Position numbers and translations under genes: made by a program
The notes under the pieces: model-generated
What the model was told of the DNA's origin: nothing
Database searches by the model: none
Seen by the model: the letters and a program-made list of their open reading frames with translations, nothing else
Origin: Streptomyces shenzhenensis
Lineage (GTDB): Bacteria > Actinomycetota > Actinomycetes > Streptomycetales > Streptomycetaceae
Assembly: GCF_021462265.1 (NCBI RefSeq)
Contig: NZ_JAJONF010000010.1
Location: forward strand, 62,001 to 126,000
Direction: 5' to 3'
Length of the DNA: 64,000 bases
Shown: positions 31,777-40,410 of the stretch, one piece after another
How the letters are laid out: each line of letters starts with the position of its first letter
How positions within the stretch are numbered: position 1 is the first letter of the stretch

Positions 31777-32179
31777 TTGTCGCTCTCCCCCTCTGGGTGT
31801 CTGCGGTGTCTCCAGCGCACGTAACGCGTGAGAGGCCGGACTTGTGCCCGACCTGAGGCGGAGATTTTGCCTCACATCAAGGTCTGTTACTCAATCGACA
31901 CCCAACCGGACCCCTCAAGAGTGATCGGGTTGAATGGCGATGGGGACCGTACACGGTTCTGTCGCGGCACTTCAAAGGCGCCTCACCCTGTACTTCCCGT
32001 GATCAAGACCCCTGAAAACAGGGATTTTCCGGGCTTTATTCCCCCAGCCATGATCACGGAGAGTAGATGGCCTGAAATCCGCCCTTGTGATCGATCACAC
32101 AGAGGGGAATGTGCCGCGCCGTTGGAAAATTCAGCGCAAAGCGAACATCCCCCGCGTGTGTCGCGATCTTGTAACGGCA
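31777..32179. other. Intergenic region between DUF4193 and cutS
   Basis: About 400 bases, less GC-rich than its surroundings. It must hold the DUF4193 promoter and the end of the cutRS transcript. I see a perfect palindrome (listed separately) and a weak CCCTG-TTTT-CAGGG hairpin near 32010, but no coding frame. Confidence 0.5.
32086..32099. promoter_or_regulatory. Perfect 14-bp palindrome TGTGATCGATCACA, possible regulator site
   Basis: The arms TGTGA/TCACA resemble those bound by CRP/FNR-family proteins, although the spacing is four bases rather than six. It lies 87 bases past the cutS stop and about 310 bases upstream of the DUF4193 start. Confidence 0.4.
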
Positions 32180-33445
32180 TCAGACCGGCAGCGTGACCCT
32201 CATCACGAGTCCGCCGCCCTCCCTGGGCTGGGCCGCGATGTGCCCGCCGTGCGCCCGGGCCACGGACCGCGCGATGGACAAACCCAGGCCCACCCCCTTG
32301 TCGCTGCCCGTGCGCTCGGTACGGAGCCGTCTGAAGGGCTCGAAGAGGTTGTCGATCTCGTACGCCGGCACCACCGGCCCGGTGTTCGCGACGCACAGCA
32401 CCGCCTGCCCGTGCTGGATGTCCGTGTCGACCTCCACCCAGCCGTCCTCGGGCACGTTGTAGCGCACCGCGTTCTGCACCAGGTTCAGGGCGATCCGCTC
32501 CAGCAGCACGCCGTTGCCCTGGACCACGGCCGGCTTGCGCACGCCCCGGATCGTCACACCCTTGGCCTCCGCCTCCGCCTGCACCTGGTCGACGGCCTGG
32601 GAGGCCACCTCGGCCAGGTCGACCGGTTTGCGCTCGACGATCTGGTTGTCGCTGCGGGCGAGCAGCAGCAGGCCCTCCACGAGCTGCTCGCTGCGCTCGT
32701 TGGTGGCCAGCAGGGTCCTGCCGAGCTGCTGCAGCTCCACGGGCGCGTCCGGGTCCGAGAGGTGCACCTCCAGGAGCGTACGGTTGATCGCCAGGGGCGT
32801 GCGCAGCTCGTGCGAGGCGTTGCCGACGAAGCGCTGCTGGGCGGTGAAGGCCCGCTGCAGCCGCTCCAGCATGTCGTCGAAGGTGTCCGCGAGCTCCTTG
32901 AGCTCGTCGTCCGGGCCGTCCAGCTCGATCCGGCGGGAGAGGTCCGAGCCGGCCACCGCGCGGGCGGTGCGGGTGATCCGGCCGAGCGGGGAGAGCACCC
33001 GGCCGGCCATCGCGTAACCGAACGCGAAGGCGATCACGGCGAGACCCAGCAGGGCGAGGAGCGAGCGGCTGAGCAGGTCGTCGAGGGCCGCCTGGCGCTG
33101 GTGGTCGACGCACTGCGCGATCGCGTTGTTGAAGTCCTGCAGCGGCACCGAGTTGGCCGTGCTGGCCATGTTGATCGCGGGGCAGTTGTCGCTGGAGACC
33201 TGAAGTTCCTGGAACTTGACGATCTTGAAAAGCGGCTGGTTGCCGGTGCTGATCGCCTGGGCGGCGAGCAGGTAGATGATCGACAGCAGCAGGATGCCGG
33301 CGATCAGGAACATGCCGCCGTACAGGAGGGTGAGCCGTATCCGGATGGTCGGGCGCAGCCACGGGAAGACCGGCTGCGGCCTTCTGGGGTCCCAGGTGGG
33401 CTTGGGAGGCGCCTGCGGGGGTGCGGGAGTGGTGGCCACGGTCAT
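32180..33445 (-). CDS. cutS: Sensor histidine kinase CutS
   Basis: 421 residues. Two membrane spans (about 35-60 and 130-155) enclose an extracytoplasmic sensor of about 70 residues containing just two cysteines (DNCPAI and IAQCVD). A HAMP domain and kinase core follow: SHELRTPLAINRTLLEV (phospho-His), LNLVQNAVRYN, and GVGLGLSIARSV. The paired cysteines fit reports that CutS senses the redox or folding state outside the membrane. The ATG overlaps the cutR stop by one base. CutRS is known in Streptomyces to affect antibiotic production and extracytoplasmic protein quality; targets are not visible here. Confidence 0.93.
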   Translation of the reverse strand: MTVATTPAPPQAPPKPTWDPRRPQPVFPWLRPTIRIRLTLLYGGMFLIAGILLLSIIYLLAAQAISTGNQPLFKIVKFQELQVSSDNCPAINMASTANSVPLQDFNNAIAQCVDHQRQAALDDLLSRSLLALLGLAVIAFAFGYAMAGRVLSPLGRITRTARAVAGSDLSRRIELDGPDDELKELADTFDDMLERLQRAFTAQQRFVGNASHELRTPLAINRTLLEVHLSDPDAPVELQQLGRTLLATNERSEQLVEGLLLLARSDNQIVERKPVDLAEVASQAVDQVQAEAEAKGVTIRGVRKPAVVQGNGVLLERIALNLVQNAVRYNVPEDGWVEVDTDIQHGQAVLCVANTGPVVPAYEIDNLFEPFRRLRTERTGSDKGVGLGLSIARSVARAHGGHIAAQPREGGGLVMRVTLPV

Positions 33446-34098
33446 CAGATCCGGTAACCCGAGCCGGGGACGGTGACGATCACCGGGGGCTCGCCCAGTT
33501 TGCGGCGCAGGGTCATCACGGTCACCCGCACGACGTTGGTGAAGGGGTCGGTGTTCTCGTCCCACGCCTTCTCGAGGAGCTGCTCGGCGGAGACCACCGC
33601 GCCCTCGCTGCGCATCAGCACCTCCAGCACCGCGAACTCCTTCGGCGCGAGCTGGACCTCCTTGCCGTCACGGAAGACCTCGCGGCGGTTCGGGTCGAGC
33701 TTGATGCCGGCCCGCTCCAGGACGGGCGGCAGCGGCACGCTGGTACGCCGGCCGAGGGCGCGCACGCGCGCGATGAGCTCGCTGAACGCGAAGGGCTTGG
33801 GAAGGTAGTCGTCGGCGCCGATCTCCAGGCCCTCCACGCGGTCGCTGACGTCACCGGACGCGGTCAGCATCAGCACGCGGGTGGGCATTCCGAGCTCGAC
33901 GATCTTGCGGCAGACGTCGTCGCCGTGCACGAGGGGGAGGTCACGGTCGAGAACGACCACGTCGTAGTCGTTGACGCCGATGCGCTCCAGGGCGGCCGCA
34001 CCGTCGTACACGACGTCGACGGCCATGGCCTCCCGGCGCAGTCCGGTGGCCACCGCATCGGCGAGCAGTTGCTCGTCCTCGACGACGAGTACGCGCAC
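33445..34098 (-). CDS. cutR: Response regulator CutR
   Basis: 217 residues, the length of the known Streptomyces CutR. Receiver domain with VVEDEQ, the acceptor Asp in VVVLDRDLPLVHGDDV and KPFAFSELIARVRAL; winged-helix output domain with LAPKEFAVLEVLMRSEG and NVVRVTVMTLRRKLGEPPVI. GTG 34098 begins directly with the receiver fold (VRVLVVEDEQ) and follows AAGGA; the longer open frame upstream has no family features. First gene of the cutRS pair. Confidence 0.94.
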   Translation of the reverse strand: MRVLVVEDEQLLADAVATGLRREAMAVDVVYDGAAALERIGVNDYDVVVLDRDLPLVHGDDVCRKIVELGMPTRVLMLTASGDVSDRVEGLEIGADDYLPKPFAFSELIARVRALGRRTSVPLPPVLERAGIKLDPNRREVFRDGKEVQLAPKEFAVLEVLMRSEGAVVSAEQLLEKAWDENTDPFTNVVRVTVMTLRRKLGEPPVIVTVPGSGYRI

Positions 34099-34516
34099 GT
34101 CGCTTGTCCTTCCTCTGTCCACTCGCGTAGCGCGCACCGGCGCCCGCGGGCAGGGGTCTTCATGGGTGTGTGACCTCCATCCTGCCCTTTTCGGCCATAA
34201 GTCGGCAGTAAGACGGGGGGCCGCACAGCGGGATCGGAGGCGGTGGGGCGGGAATGCGGGATTTTCTCCTGCGGTTGAGGTTTCCACGGAGGAGAGCGGG
34301 GGGAGGACGGCATGTACACCCCGCGATCACGCTCTGCATGTGCCGCAGCACCATGCGGTACGTACACCGCCGCTACAGCAGAGTGGACGATGGGGGTGTC
34401 CGGCACCGTCGCCGCCCGGCACGGCAGCGCTGGGCACCCGCGAGAGACGTGATCGCCCCTTCCCGACGGCACACCCCCGTGCCACCGACCCACGACCCAG
34501 GACGAGGGGGCGCAGC
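34099..34516. other. Divergent intergenic region between cutR and the 57-residue protein gene
   Basis: About 420 bases that should carry both promoters. No convincing -35/-10 pair, repeat or coding frame was identified. Confidence 0.4.
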
Positions 34517-34690
34517 ATGGACGCATTCACCGCAGGACTTCTGCAGCGCATAAAGGCGACCGAGTCCGACCTCACGAGGGCTCGTGACGAGGGTGACGAC
34601 TTCCTCGTCGAAGTGGAACAGGCCGAGCTCGACGACCTGCGCCGCCTCGCAGCCGAACACGGTGTGGAAGTCGGCGCGACCAGCGTCTGA
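34517..34690 (+). CDS. Small acidic conserved protein (57 residues)
   Basis: The product is mostly helical and charged: FTAGLLQRIKATESDLTRAR, then EVEQAELDDLRRLAAEHG, compatible with a short coiled-coil or helical hairpin. ATG 34517 is preceded by GAGGGGG. A strong terminator 33 bases after the stop supports a real monocistronic gene. Function unknown. Confidence 0.75.
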   Translation: MDAFTAGLLQRIKATESDLTRARDEGDDFLVEVEQAELDDLRRLAAEHGVEVGATSV

Positions 34691-34722
34691 CAGTCCCGCA
34701 GCGCAGCAGCACAGCACCGCGA

Positions 34723-34761
34723 GAGCAGGGCCCCGGCGAATCCAGCGCCGGGGCCCCGCTC
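34723..34761 (+). terminator. Hairpin terminator after the 57-residue protein gene
   Basis: A 16-bp stem with one mismatch (left arm GAGCAGGGCCCCGGCG) and a 7-base loop. Confidence 0.7.
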
Positions 34762-34918
34762 GTGCCTGATCCTTTCCCAGCGCAACAGCGTTCGATTCCT
34801 GCCTCACCCGGCCACGGCGCGGGACTTTTCCGCGAGAGCGCACCCACCGCTCGAAACGACCGCGCCCGGAATCCCGGCCAAAGGTGCCCGCACCCCTCGG
34901 GGATCAATGCCCGAAGCC

Positions 34919-35137
34919 GCCGGCCAGACCGCCCACGGCGACCGAACCGGGACCCGCACCGCCGACACTCTCCCCACCGCGACGACGCCCGGCCACCACG
35001 ACGGTGACCGGCCGCGCCCTGCCGGCCAGACCGCCCGCGACCACTCCCCCACAGCCGAACCGGGCTCCCGCACCGCCGACACTCTTCCCGCCGCGACGGC
35101 GCCCGGCCGCCACGGCGATGACCGGCGGTGCCGTGCC
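34919..35137. repeat. Imperfect tandem duplication of a roughly 100-bp unit
   Basis: Both copies begin GCCGGCCAGACCGCCC (34919 and 35021) and share CCGCACCGCCGACACTCT, then GCGACG and GCGCCCGGCC-like segments. The second copy carries about 13 extra bases. No protein of credible composition is encoded across it; the 500-base gap between the 57-residue protein gene and suhB holds little else. Confidence 0.7.
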
Positions 35138-35144
35138 CGCCTCA

Positions 35145-35174
35145 GCCCCGGCCCCGGCCCCGGCCCCGGCCCCG
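35145..35174. repeat. Five copies of hexanucleotide GCCCCG
   Basis: Perfect tandem run just beyond the 3' end of the inositol monophosphatase gene. Likely slippage-prone. Confidence 0.9.
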
Positions 35175-35188
35175 GCGTGCGGTGTCCC

Positions 35189-36004
35189 TCAGTCGTGCCA
35201 GGCTCCGAAGTCCTCCAGGAGGCGCTGGAGGGGCTCGAAGACGCCGGGGGTGCCGGCGACCGCCAGATCGCGGGAGAGGGCTTCTCCGGGGCGGCCACCC
35301 GTGCGGGCGCCGGCCTCGCGGGCGATGAGGTCGCCCGCGCCCCAGTCCCAGGCGTTGAGGCCGCGCTCGTAGTACCCGTCCAGCCGGCCACAGGCCACGT
35401 CGCACAGGTCGACCGCCGCCGACCCGCTGCGCCGTATGTCGCGGAGCAGCGGGATCAGCCGGGCCGCGACCTCGGCCTGGTGGGCGCGGACGCCGGAGAC
35501 GTAGTTGAAGCCGGTCGACACCAGCGCCTGCTCCAGCGGCGGCGCCGGGCGGCAGCGCAGCTCGCGCTCGCCGTCCCACGCCCCCGTCGCCCAGGCCCCG
35601 CCGCCGCGCACCGCGTGGTACGTCTCGCCGCGCATCGGCGCCGCCACGACGCCGACCACGGTCTCCCCGTCCTGCTCGGCCGCGATGGAGACCGCCCAGG
35701 TCGGCAGCCCGTACAGGTAGTTGACCGTGCCGTCGAGCGGGTCGATCACCCAGCGGACGCCGCTCGTGCCCTCCGTGGCGGCGCCCTCCTCGCCGAGGAA
35801 GCCGTCGTCCGGACGGTGCCCGGCGATCAGGTCGGTGATCAGCTTCTCCGCCGCGATGTCCATCTCGGTGACGACGTCGATCGGGCTGGACTTGGTCCGG
35901 GCCACGGCGAGGTCGGCCGGGCGGCCGTCCCGCAGCAGCTCGCCCGCGCGGGCGGCCGCTTCCCGGGCGAGCTCCAGCAGGTCCGTGTACGGGGCGTCGG
36001 TCAC
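35189..36004 (-). CDS. suhB: Inositol monophosphatase family protein
   Basis: 271 residues with the family's metal-site motifs in order: SSPIDVVTEMD, FLGEEGA, WVIDPLDGTVNYLYGLP and NAWDWGAGDLIAREAGA. It dephosphorylates inositol-1-phosphate or related sugar phosphates with Mg2+. GTG 36004 follows GAGGAG and comes 8 bases after the ferrochelatase stop, so both are in one transcript. Corresponds by gene order to Rv2701c (suhB). The symbol is by family; a different phosphate ester may be the natural substrate. Confidence 0.9.
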   Translation of the reverse strand: MTDAPYTDLLELAREAAARAGELLRDGRPADLAVARTKSSPIDVVTEMDIAAEKLITDLIAGHRPDDGFLGEEGAATEGTSGVRWVIDPLDGTVNYLYGLPTWAVSIAAEQDGETVVGVVAAPMRGETYHAVRGGGAWATGAWDGERELRCRPAPPLEQALVSTGFNYVSGVRAHQAEVAARLIPLLRDIRRSGSAAVDLCDVACGRLDGYYERGLNAWDWGAGDLIAREAGARTGGRPGEALSRDLAVAGTPGVFEPLQRLLEDFGAWHD

Positions 36005-36012
36005 GGGGCTCC

Positions 36013-37140
36013 TCACGCGTAGGGGCTGTCGGCGCCGGCCGCGGCGGGGCGGGGGGCGCGGGCCGGGCAGCAGCCGGCCGGGCAGAGGTTGTGGCTCGCG
36101 CCGAGCGTGCCCAGGGCGCACGGCGTGACCTGCCGCCCGTTCTCGACGGCCGCGCGCTCCAGGACCAGGTCACGGATCGCGGCGGCGAACCGCGGGTCGT
36201 CCCCGACGGTCGCGGCCCTGCGTACCGGCAGACCCAGCTCCGCGGCCTTGGCCGTGGCCTCCGTGTCGAGGTCGTAGAGGACCTCCATGTGGTCGGAGAC
36301 GAAGCCGATGGGGGCCATCACGACGGCCGGGACCCCGGCGCCGTGCAGCTCCGCCAGGTGGTCGCAGATGTCGGGCTCCAGCCAGGGGATGCCCGGGGCG
36401 CCGGAGCGGGACTGGTAGACGAGCCGCCAGGGGTGGTCGACGCCGGTGCGCTCGCGGACCGCGGCGGCGATCAGCTCCGCCACGTCCAGGTGCTCCTCGA
36501 CGTACGCGCCGCCCTCGCCGTGTGTCTCGGCCGGCCCCGAGGTGTCGGCGCTCGCGGTCGGGATGGAGTGGGTGGTGAAGGCGATGTGGGCGCCCGCGCG
36601 GACGCTCTCGGGGAGGTCGGCGAGGGACGCCAGCACTCCGTCGATCATCGGTTCGACGAAGCCGGGGTGGTTGAAGTAGTGCCGCAGCTTGTCGATCTTC
36701 GGGAGTTCGAGGCCTTCGGACTCCAGCGCGGCCAGCGAGTCGGCGAGGTTCTCGCGGTACTGGCGGCAGCCCGAGTAGGAGGCGTAGGCGCTGGTGGCGA
36801 GCACCAGGACGCGGCGGCGGCCGTCGGCGACCATCTCGCGCAGGGTGTCCGTCAGGTACGGCGCCCAGTTGCGGTTGCCCCAGTAGACCGGCAGGTCCAG
36901 GCCGTGCTCGGCGAAGTCCTTGCGCAGGGCGTCCAGCAGGGCGCGGTTCTGGCCGTTGATCGGGCTGACCCCGCCGAACAGGAAGTAGTGCTGCCCGACC
37001 TCCTTGAGGCGTTCCTTCGGGATACCGCGCCCGCGGGTCACGTTCTCCAGGAACGGGACCACGTCGTCCGGGCCTTCCGGGCCGCCGAAGGAGAGCAGGA
37101 GCAGGGCGTCGTAGGGGGTGGCATCGAGCGCGTCTGACAT
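36013..37140 (-). CDS. hemH: Ferrochelatase (actinobacterial, probably coproporphyrin ferrochelatase)
   Basis: 375 residues. LLLSFGGPEGPDDVVPFLENV begins the fold; the metal-site histidine is in FTTHSIPTAS, and the glutamate region in SDHMEVLYDLD. The C-terminus has CPAGCCPA, which together with the internal cysteine in YSGCRQYREN matches the ligands of the [2Fe-2S] cluster found in actinobacterial enzymes. Actinobacteria make haem through coproporphyrin, so iron is probably inserted into coproporphyrin III. Divergent from the MFS transporter gene and followed by suhB. Confidence 0.94.
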   Translation of the reverse strand: MSDALDATPYDALLLLSFGGPEGPDDVVPFLENVTRGRGIPKERLKEVGQHYFLFGGVSPINGQNRALLDALRKDFAEHGLDLPVYWGNRNWAPYLTDTLREMVADGRRRVLVLATSAYASYSGCRQYRENLADSLAALESEGLELPKIDKLRHYFNHPGFVEPMIDGVLASLADLPESVRAGAHIAFTTHSIPTASADTSGPAETHGEGGAYVEEHLDVAELIAAAVRERTGVDHPWRLVYQSRSGAPGIPWLEPDICDHLAELHGAGVPAVVMAPIGFVSDHMEVLYDLDTEATAKAAELGLPVRRAATVGDDPRFAAAIRDLVLERAAVENGRQVTPCALGTLGASHNLCPAGCCPARAPRPAAAGADSPYA

Positions 37141-37304
37141 GAGCCGATCCTGCCACCCGGCGCTGACGGTCCGGAAACAGGAGGATGAAGAGTCGGATTC
37201 GGGAGGTTTATCCCCGGTACCCGACGGGTGCGTTCGGGTGACCTCACTCGTAAGCTGTATCAGGCGCAGTCGCGCCTTACCCCGTACAGCCGTCGGAGAT
37301 CCCC

Positions 37305-38543
37305 GTGCCCAGCCCCTATCGCGCCCTCTTCGCCGCCCCCGGCAGCAAGGGCTTCTCCGCCGCGGGTTTCGTCGGCCGGATGCCGCTGTCCATGATGGGC
37401 ATCGGCGTGGTCACGATGATCTCCCAGCTCAGCGGGCGGTACGGGCTCGCGGGCGCGCTGTCGGCCACCATCGCGCTGTCCGCCGCGGCGATCGGGCCGC
37501 AGGTGTCCCGGCTGGTCGACCAGCACGGCCAGCGCCGCGTCCTGCGTCCCGCGACCCTGCTCGCGCTCGCCGCGGCGGCCGGGCTGCTGCTCGCGGCGCA
37601 TTTCGGGTGGCCGGACTGGGTGCTGTTCGGGTGCGCCGCGGGGATCGGCGCGGTGCCGAGCCTGGGGGCGATGATCCGGGCCCGCTGGGCCGCCCTCTAC
37701 CGGGGCACCCCGCAGTTGCACACCGCCTACTCGTTCGAGTCGGTCGTCGACGAGGTGTGCTTCATCATCGGGCCGATCCTCTCCATCGGCCTGTCCACGA
37801 CCTGGTTCCCGGAGGCGGGTCCGCTGCTGGCCTGCGGTTTCCTCGCCGCCGGCGTCCTCTGGCTGACCGCCCAGCGGGCCACCGAGCCCGAGCCGCACCC
37901 GCGCGGGCACCACGGCGGCGGTTCGGCGCTGCGCGCGCCCGGCCTCCAGGTGCTGGTGGCGACCTTCGTGGCCACCGGCGCCATCTTCGGGGCAGTGGAC
38001 GTGGTGACCGTCGCCTTCGCCGACGAACGCGGCCACAAGGGCGCCTCCAGCGTCGTCCTGGCGCTGTACGCGGCGGGTTCCTGCCTGGCCGGAGCCGTCT
38101 TCGGGCTCATGCGGTTCGCGGGGAGACCGGAACGCCGGTGGCTACTGGGCGTATGTGCGATGGCCGTGAGTATGATCCCCCTCCTACTGGTCGGAAACCT
38201 TCCGCTTCTGGCCGTGGCGCTGTTCGTTGCGGGCCTGTCCATCGCACCGACGATGATCACGACGATGTCCCTCATCGAAAAGCACGTACCTCGCGCGAAA
38301 CTCACCGAGGGCATGACCTGGGTGAGCACCGGCCTCGCGGTCGGGGTGGCGCTCGGCTCCTCGGTCGCCGGCCTGGTGATCGACGCGGCCGGCGCCCGCG
38401 CCGGGTACGGGGTTCCGGCCGCGTCCGGGGCCGTCGCGGTCATGGTCGGTTTCCTCGGGTACCGCCGGCTCAGCCGGCCGGTCACGGGGCGGGGAGGCAC
38501 CGTTGGGCAGCACAGCGAGCGGGAAGAGCGGCACGTGGCGTAA
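37305..38543 (+). CDS. MFS transporter
   Basis: 412 residues with about 12 hydrophobic spans, including ALSATIALSAAAIGPQVSRLVDQHGQRRVL (the loop 2-3 motif region), SFESVVDEVCFIIGPILSIGLST and GMTWVSTGLAVGVALGSSVAGLVI. The charged loop HPRGHHGGG joins the two halves. The substrate is unknown. GTG 37305 follows GGAGA. Its last 41 bases overlap the next gene in another frame. Confidence 0.85.
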   Translation: MPSPYRALFAAPGSKGFSAAGFVGRMPLSMMGIGVVTMISQLSGRYGLAGALSATIALSAAAIGPQVSRLVDQHGQRRVLRPATLLALAAAAGLLLAAHFGWPDWVLFGCAAGIGAVPSLGAMIRARWAALYRGTPQLHTAYSFESVVDEVCFIIGPILSIGLSTTWFPEAGPLLACGFLAAGVLWLTAQRATEPEPHPRGHHGGGSALRAPGLQVLVATFVATGAIFGAVDVVTVAFADERGHKGASSVVLALYAAGSCLAGAVFGLMRFAGRPERRWLLGVCAMAVSMIPLLLVGNLPLLAVALFVAGLSIAPTMITTMSLIEKHVPRAKLTEGMTWVSTGLAVGVALGSSVAGLVIDAAGARAGYGVPAASGAVAVMVGFLGYRRLSRPVTGRGGTVGQHSEREERHVA

Positions 38544-39822
38544 CTGGGGAGGGAATGTCACCGTCCGCCCCGCGCGGGAGGTCACACCCGCCTCCGTCGA
38601 CGAACTCGCGGCGGCCGTACGGCAGGCGGCGGAGGACGGCCTGAAGGTGAAGGCGGTCGGCAGCGGCCACTCCTTCACCGCGATCGCCGCGACCGACGGT
38701 GTCTCGATCCGCCCTCAGCTGCTGACCGGTATCCGCAAGATCGACCGCAAGACCATGACCGTCACGGTCGAGGCCGGTACCCCGCTCAAGAGGCTCAATG
38801 TGGCGCTGGCCCGCGAGGGCCTGTCGCTGACCAACATGGGCGACATCATGGAGCAGACGGTCTCCGGGGCCACCAGCACCGGCACCCACGGCACCGGCCG
38901 TGAGTCCGCCTCGCTCGCCGCGCAGATCAAGGAGCTCGAACTCGTCATCGCCGACGGCTCGGTGCTCACCTGCTCGGAGAAGGAGAATCCGGAGGTCTTC
39001 GCGGCCGCGCGGGTCGGTCTCGGTGCCCTGGGCATCGTCACCGCGATCACCTTCGCGGTGGAGCCGCTCTTCCTGCTGACCGCGCGGGAGGAGCCGATGC
39101 CGCTGGACCGGGTGCTCGCCGAGTTCGACCAGCTCTGCGCCGAGAACGAGCACTTCGAGTTCTACTGGTTCCCGCACACCGGCAGCACCAACACCAAGCG
39201 CAACAACCGCAGCGCAGGGCCGCCACAGCCGGTGGGGCAGCTGAAAGGCTGGTTCGAGGACGAGTTCCTCTCCAACGGCGTCTTCCACGCCGCCCAGTTG
39301 GTCGGCCGCGCGGCGCCCGCCGTCGTACCGACGATCGCCCGGATCTCCAGCACGGCGCTGTCCTCGCGGACCTACACGGACATCCCGTACAAGGTCTTCA
39401 CATCCCCGCGGCGGGTGCGCTTCGTGGAGATGGAGTACGCCGTCCCGCGCGAGGCCCTGGTGGACACGCTGCGGGAACTGAAGGCGATGGTCGACCGTTC
39501 CGATCTCAGGGTCAACTTCCCGGTCGAGGTCCGCACCGCCCCCGCCGACGACATCGCCCTGTCCACCGCGTCCGCCAGGGACAGCGCCTACATCGCCGTA
39601 CACATGTTCCGGGGCACGCCGTACCAGGCGTACTTCACCGCCGCCGAGCGCATCCTCACCGCCCACGAGGGCCGCCCGCACTGGGGCAAGGTGCACACCC
39701 GCGACGCGGACTACTTCGCCCAGGCATACCCGCGCTTCGGCGAGTTCACCGCGCTGCGAGACCGGCTCGACCCGGAGCGGCTGTTCCAGAACGACTACCT
39801 GCGGAGGGTTCTGGGGCAGTAG
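38503..39822 (+). CDS. FAD-binding sugar-1,4-lactone/alditol oxidase family protein
   Basis: 439 residues of the vanillyl-alcohol oxidase fold: FAD domain with VKAVGSGHSFT, whose His can carry covalent FAD, then GDIMEQTVSGATSTGTHGTG, and a C-terminal domain ending HWGKVHTRDADYF and FGEFTALRDRLDPERLFQN as in D-arabinono-1,4-lactone oxidases. Oxidises a lactone or alditol at C1, giving hydrogen peroxide. TTG 38503 is supported by GGGGAGG nine bases upstream and by similarity of the N-terminus (WRNWGGN). It starts inside the MFS gene, so the pair is coupled. An imperfect terminator follows. Confidence 0.88.
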   Translation: MGSTASGKSGTWRNWGGNVTVRPAREVTPASVDELAAAVRQAAEDGLKVKAVGSGHSFTAIAATDGVSIRPQLLTGIRKIDRKTMTVTVEAGTPLKRLNVALAREGLSLTNMGDIMEQTVSGATSTGTHGTGRESASLAAQIKELELVIADGSVLTCSEKENPEVFAAARVGLGALGIVTAITFAVEPLFLLTAREEPMPLDRVLAEFDQLCAENEHFEFYWFPHTGSTNTKRNNRSAGPPQPVGQLKGWFEDEFLSNGVFHAAQLVGRAAPAVVPTIARISSTALSSRTYTDIPYKVFTSPRRVRFVEMEYAVPREALVDTLRELKAMVDRSDLRVNFPVEVRTAPADDIALSTASARDSAYIAVHMFRGTPYQAYFTAAERILTAHEGRPHWGKVHTRDADYFAQAYPRFGEFTALRDRLDPERLFQNDYLRRVLGQ

Positions 39823-39834
39823 CCGAGAAGCCGT

Positions 39835-39866
39835 CCGGCGCGGGGCAGCACTCCGCTCCCCGCCGG
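39835..39866 (+). terminator. Imperfect hairpin terminator after the oxidase gene
   Basis: CCGGCGCGGGG pairs with CCCCGCCGG, leaving one bulged base and a 12-base loop, beginning 13 bases beyond the stop. Confidence 0.5.
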
Positions 39867-40410
39867 CGGCCGCGCCCGGGGAGCCGGGCGGCCTCGACGG
39901 CGTGCTGCCGCCGGCGACCGCGTCGCTGACCGTCGCCGCACCGAACCCCGCCTGCACCCCCGGCAGTTGTTCGACCAGCCGGACAAAATGCGGACGCACG
40001 GACGAAACTATTGGTTCCGTTTCTGACGATTGCGTGAAGTGCACCACGTTCAAGATCGCCCGATGCGGGCAAACTACGAGCGAACAACGGTTGTTGCCAG
40101 AAGTTGGGCGGCGCGCCAATCCACGCACGTGGCCCGAATGGAGTACTGTTGCGAGCCCTGGGTCCGGTCTCCCGCCAGGGCGTCCGGGGCCTTGCAGGAC
40201 CGCCGGGAGGGGGGCTGGATGCACAGGGTGACGGAGTTGGTCACTTAGCGTTGCGAATAGGTAACCGTGCCATAACGGCGATCCCGGGCCCGCGCCCGAC
40301 ACGCCGGGCAACTCGGCAAGGTTGTGGCAGGCTGCACCCGGGCAGGCCACACTCGACTAGCGGAAGCAGCGACGCACGTGACGTCGGCAGGCACCACCCG
40401 GGAGGTCCCC
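39867..40410. other. Long intergenic region upstream of sepH
   Basis: About 540 bases. The middle part (39990-40180) is AT-richer than the flanks, which suggests regulatory DNA and promoters. No repeat or coding frame convinced me. GGGAGG at 40400 is the sepH ribosome binding site. Confidence 0.4.
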
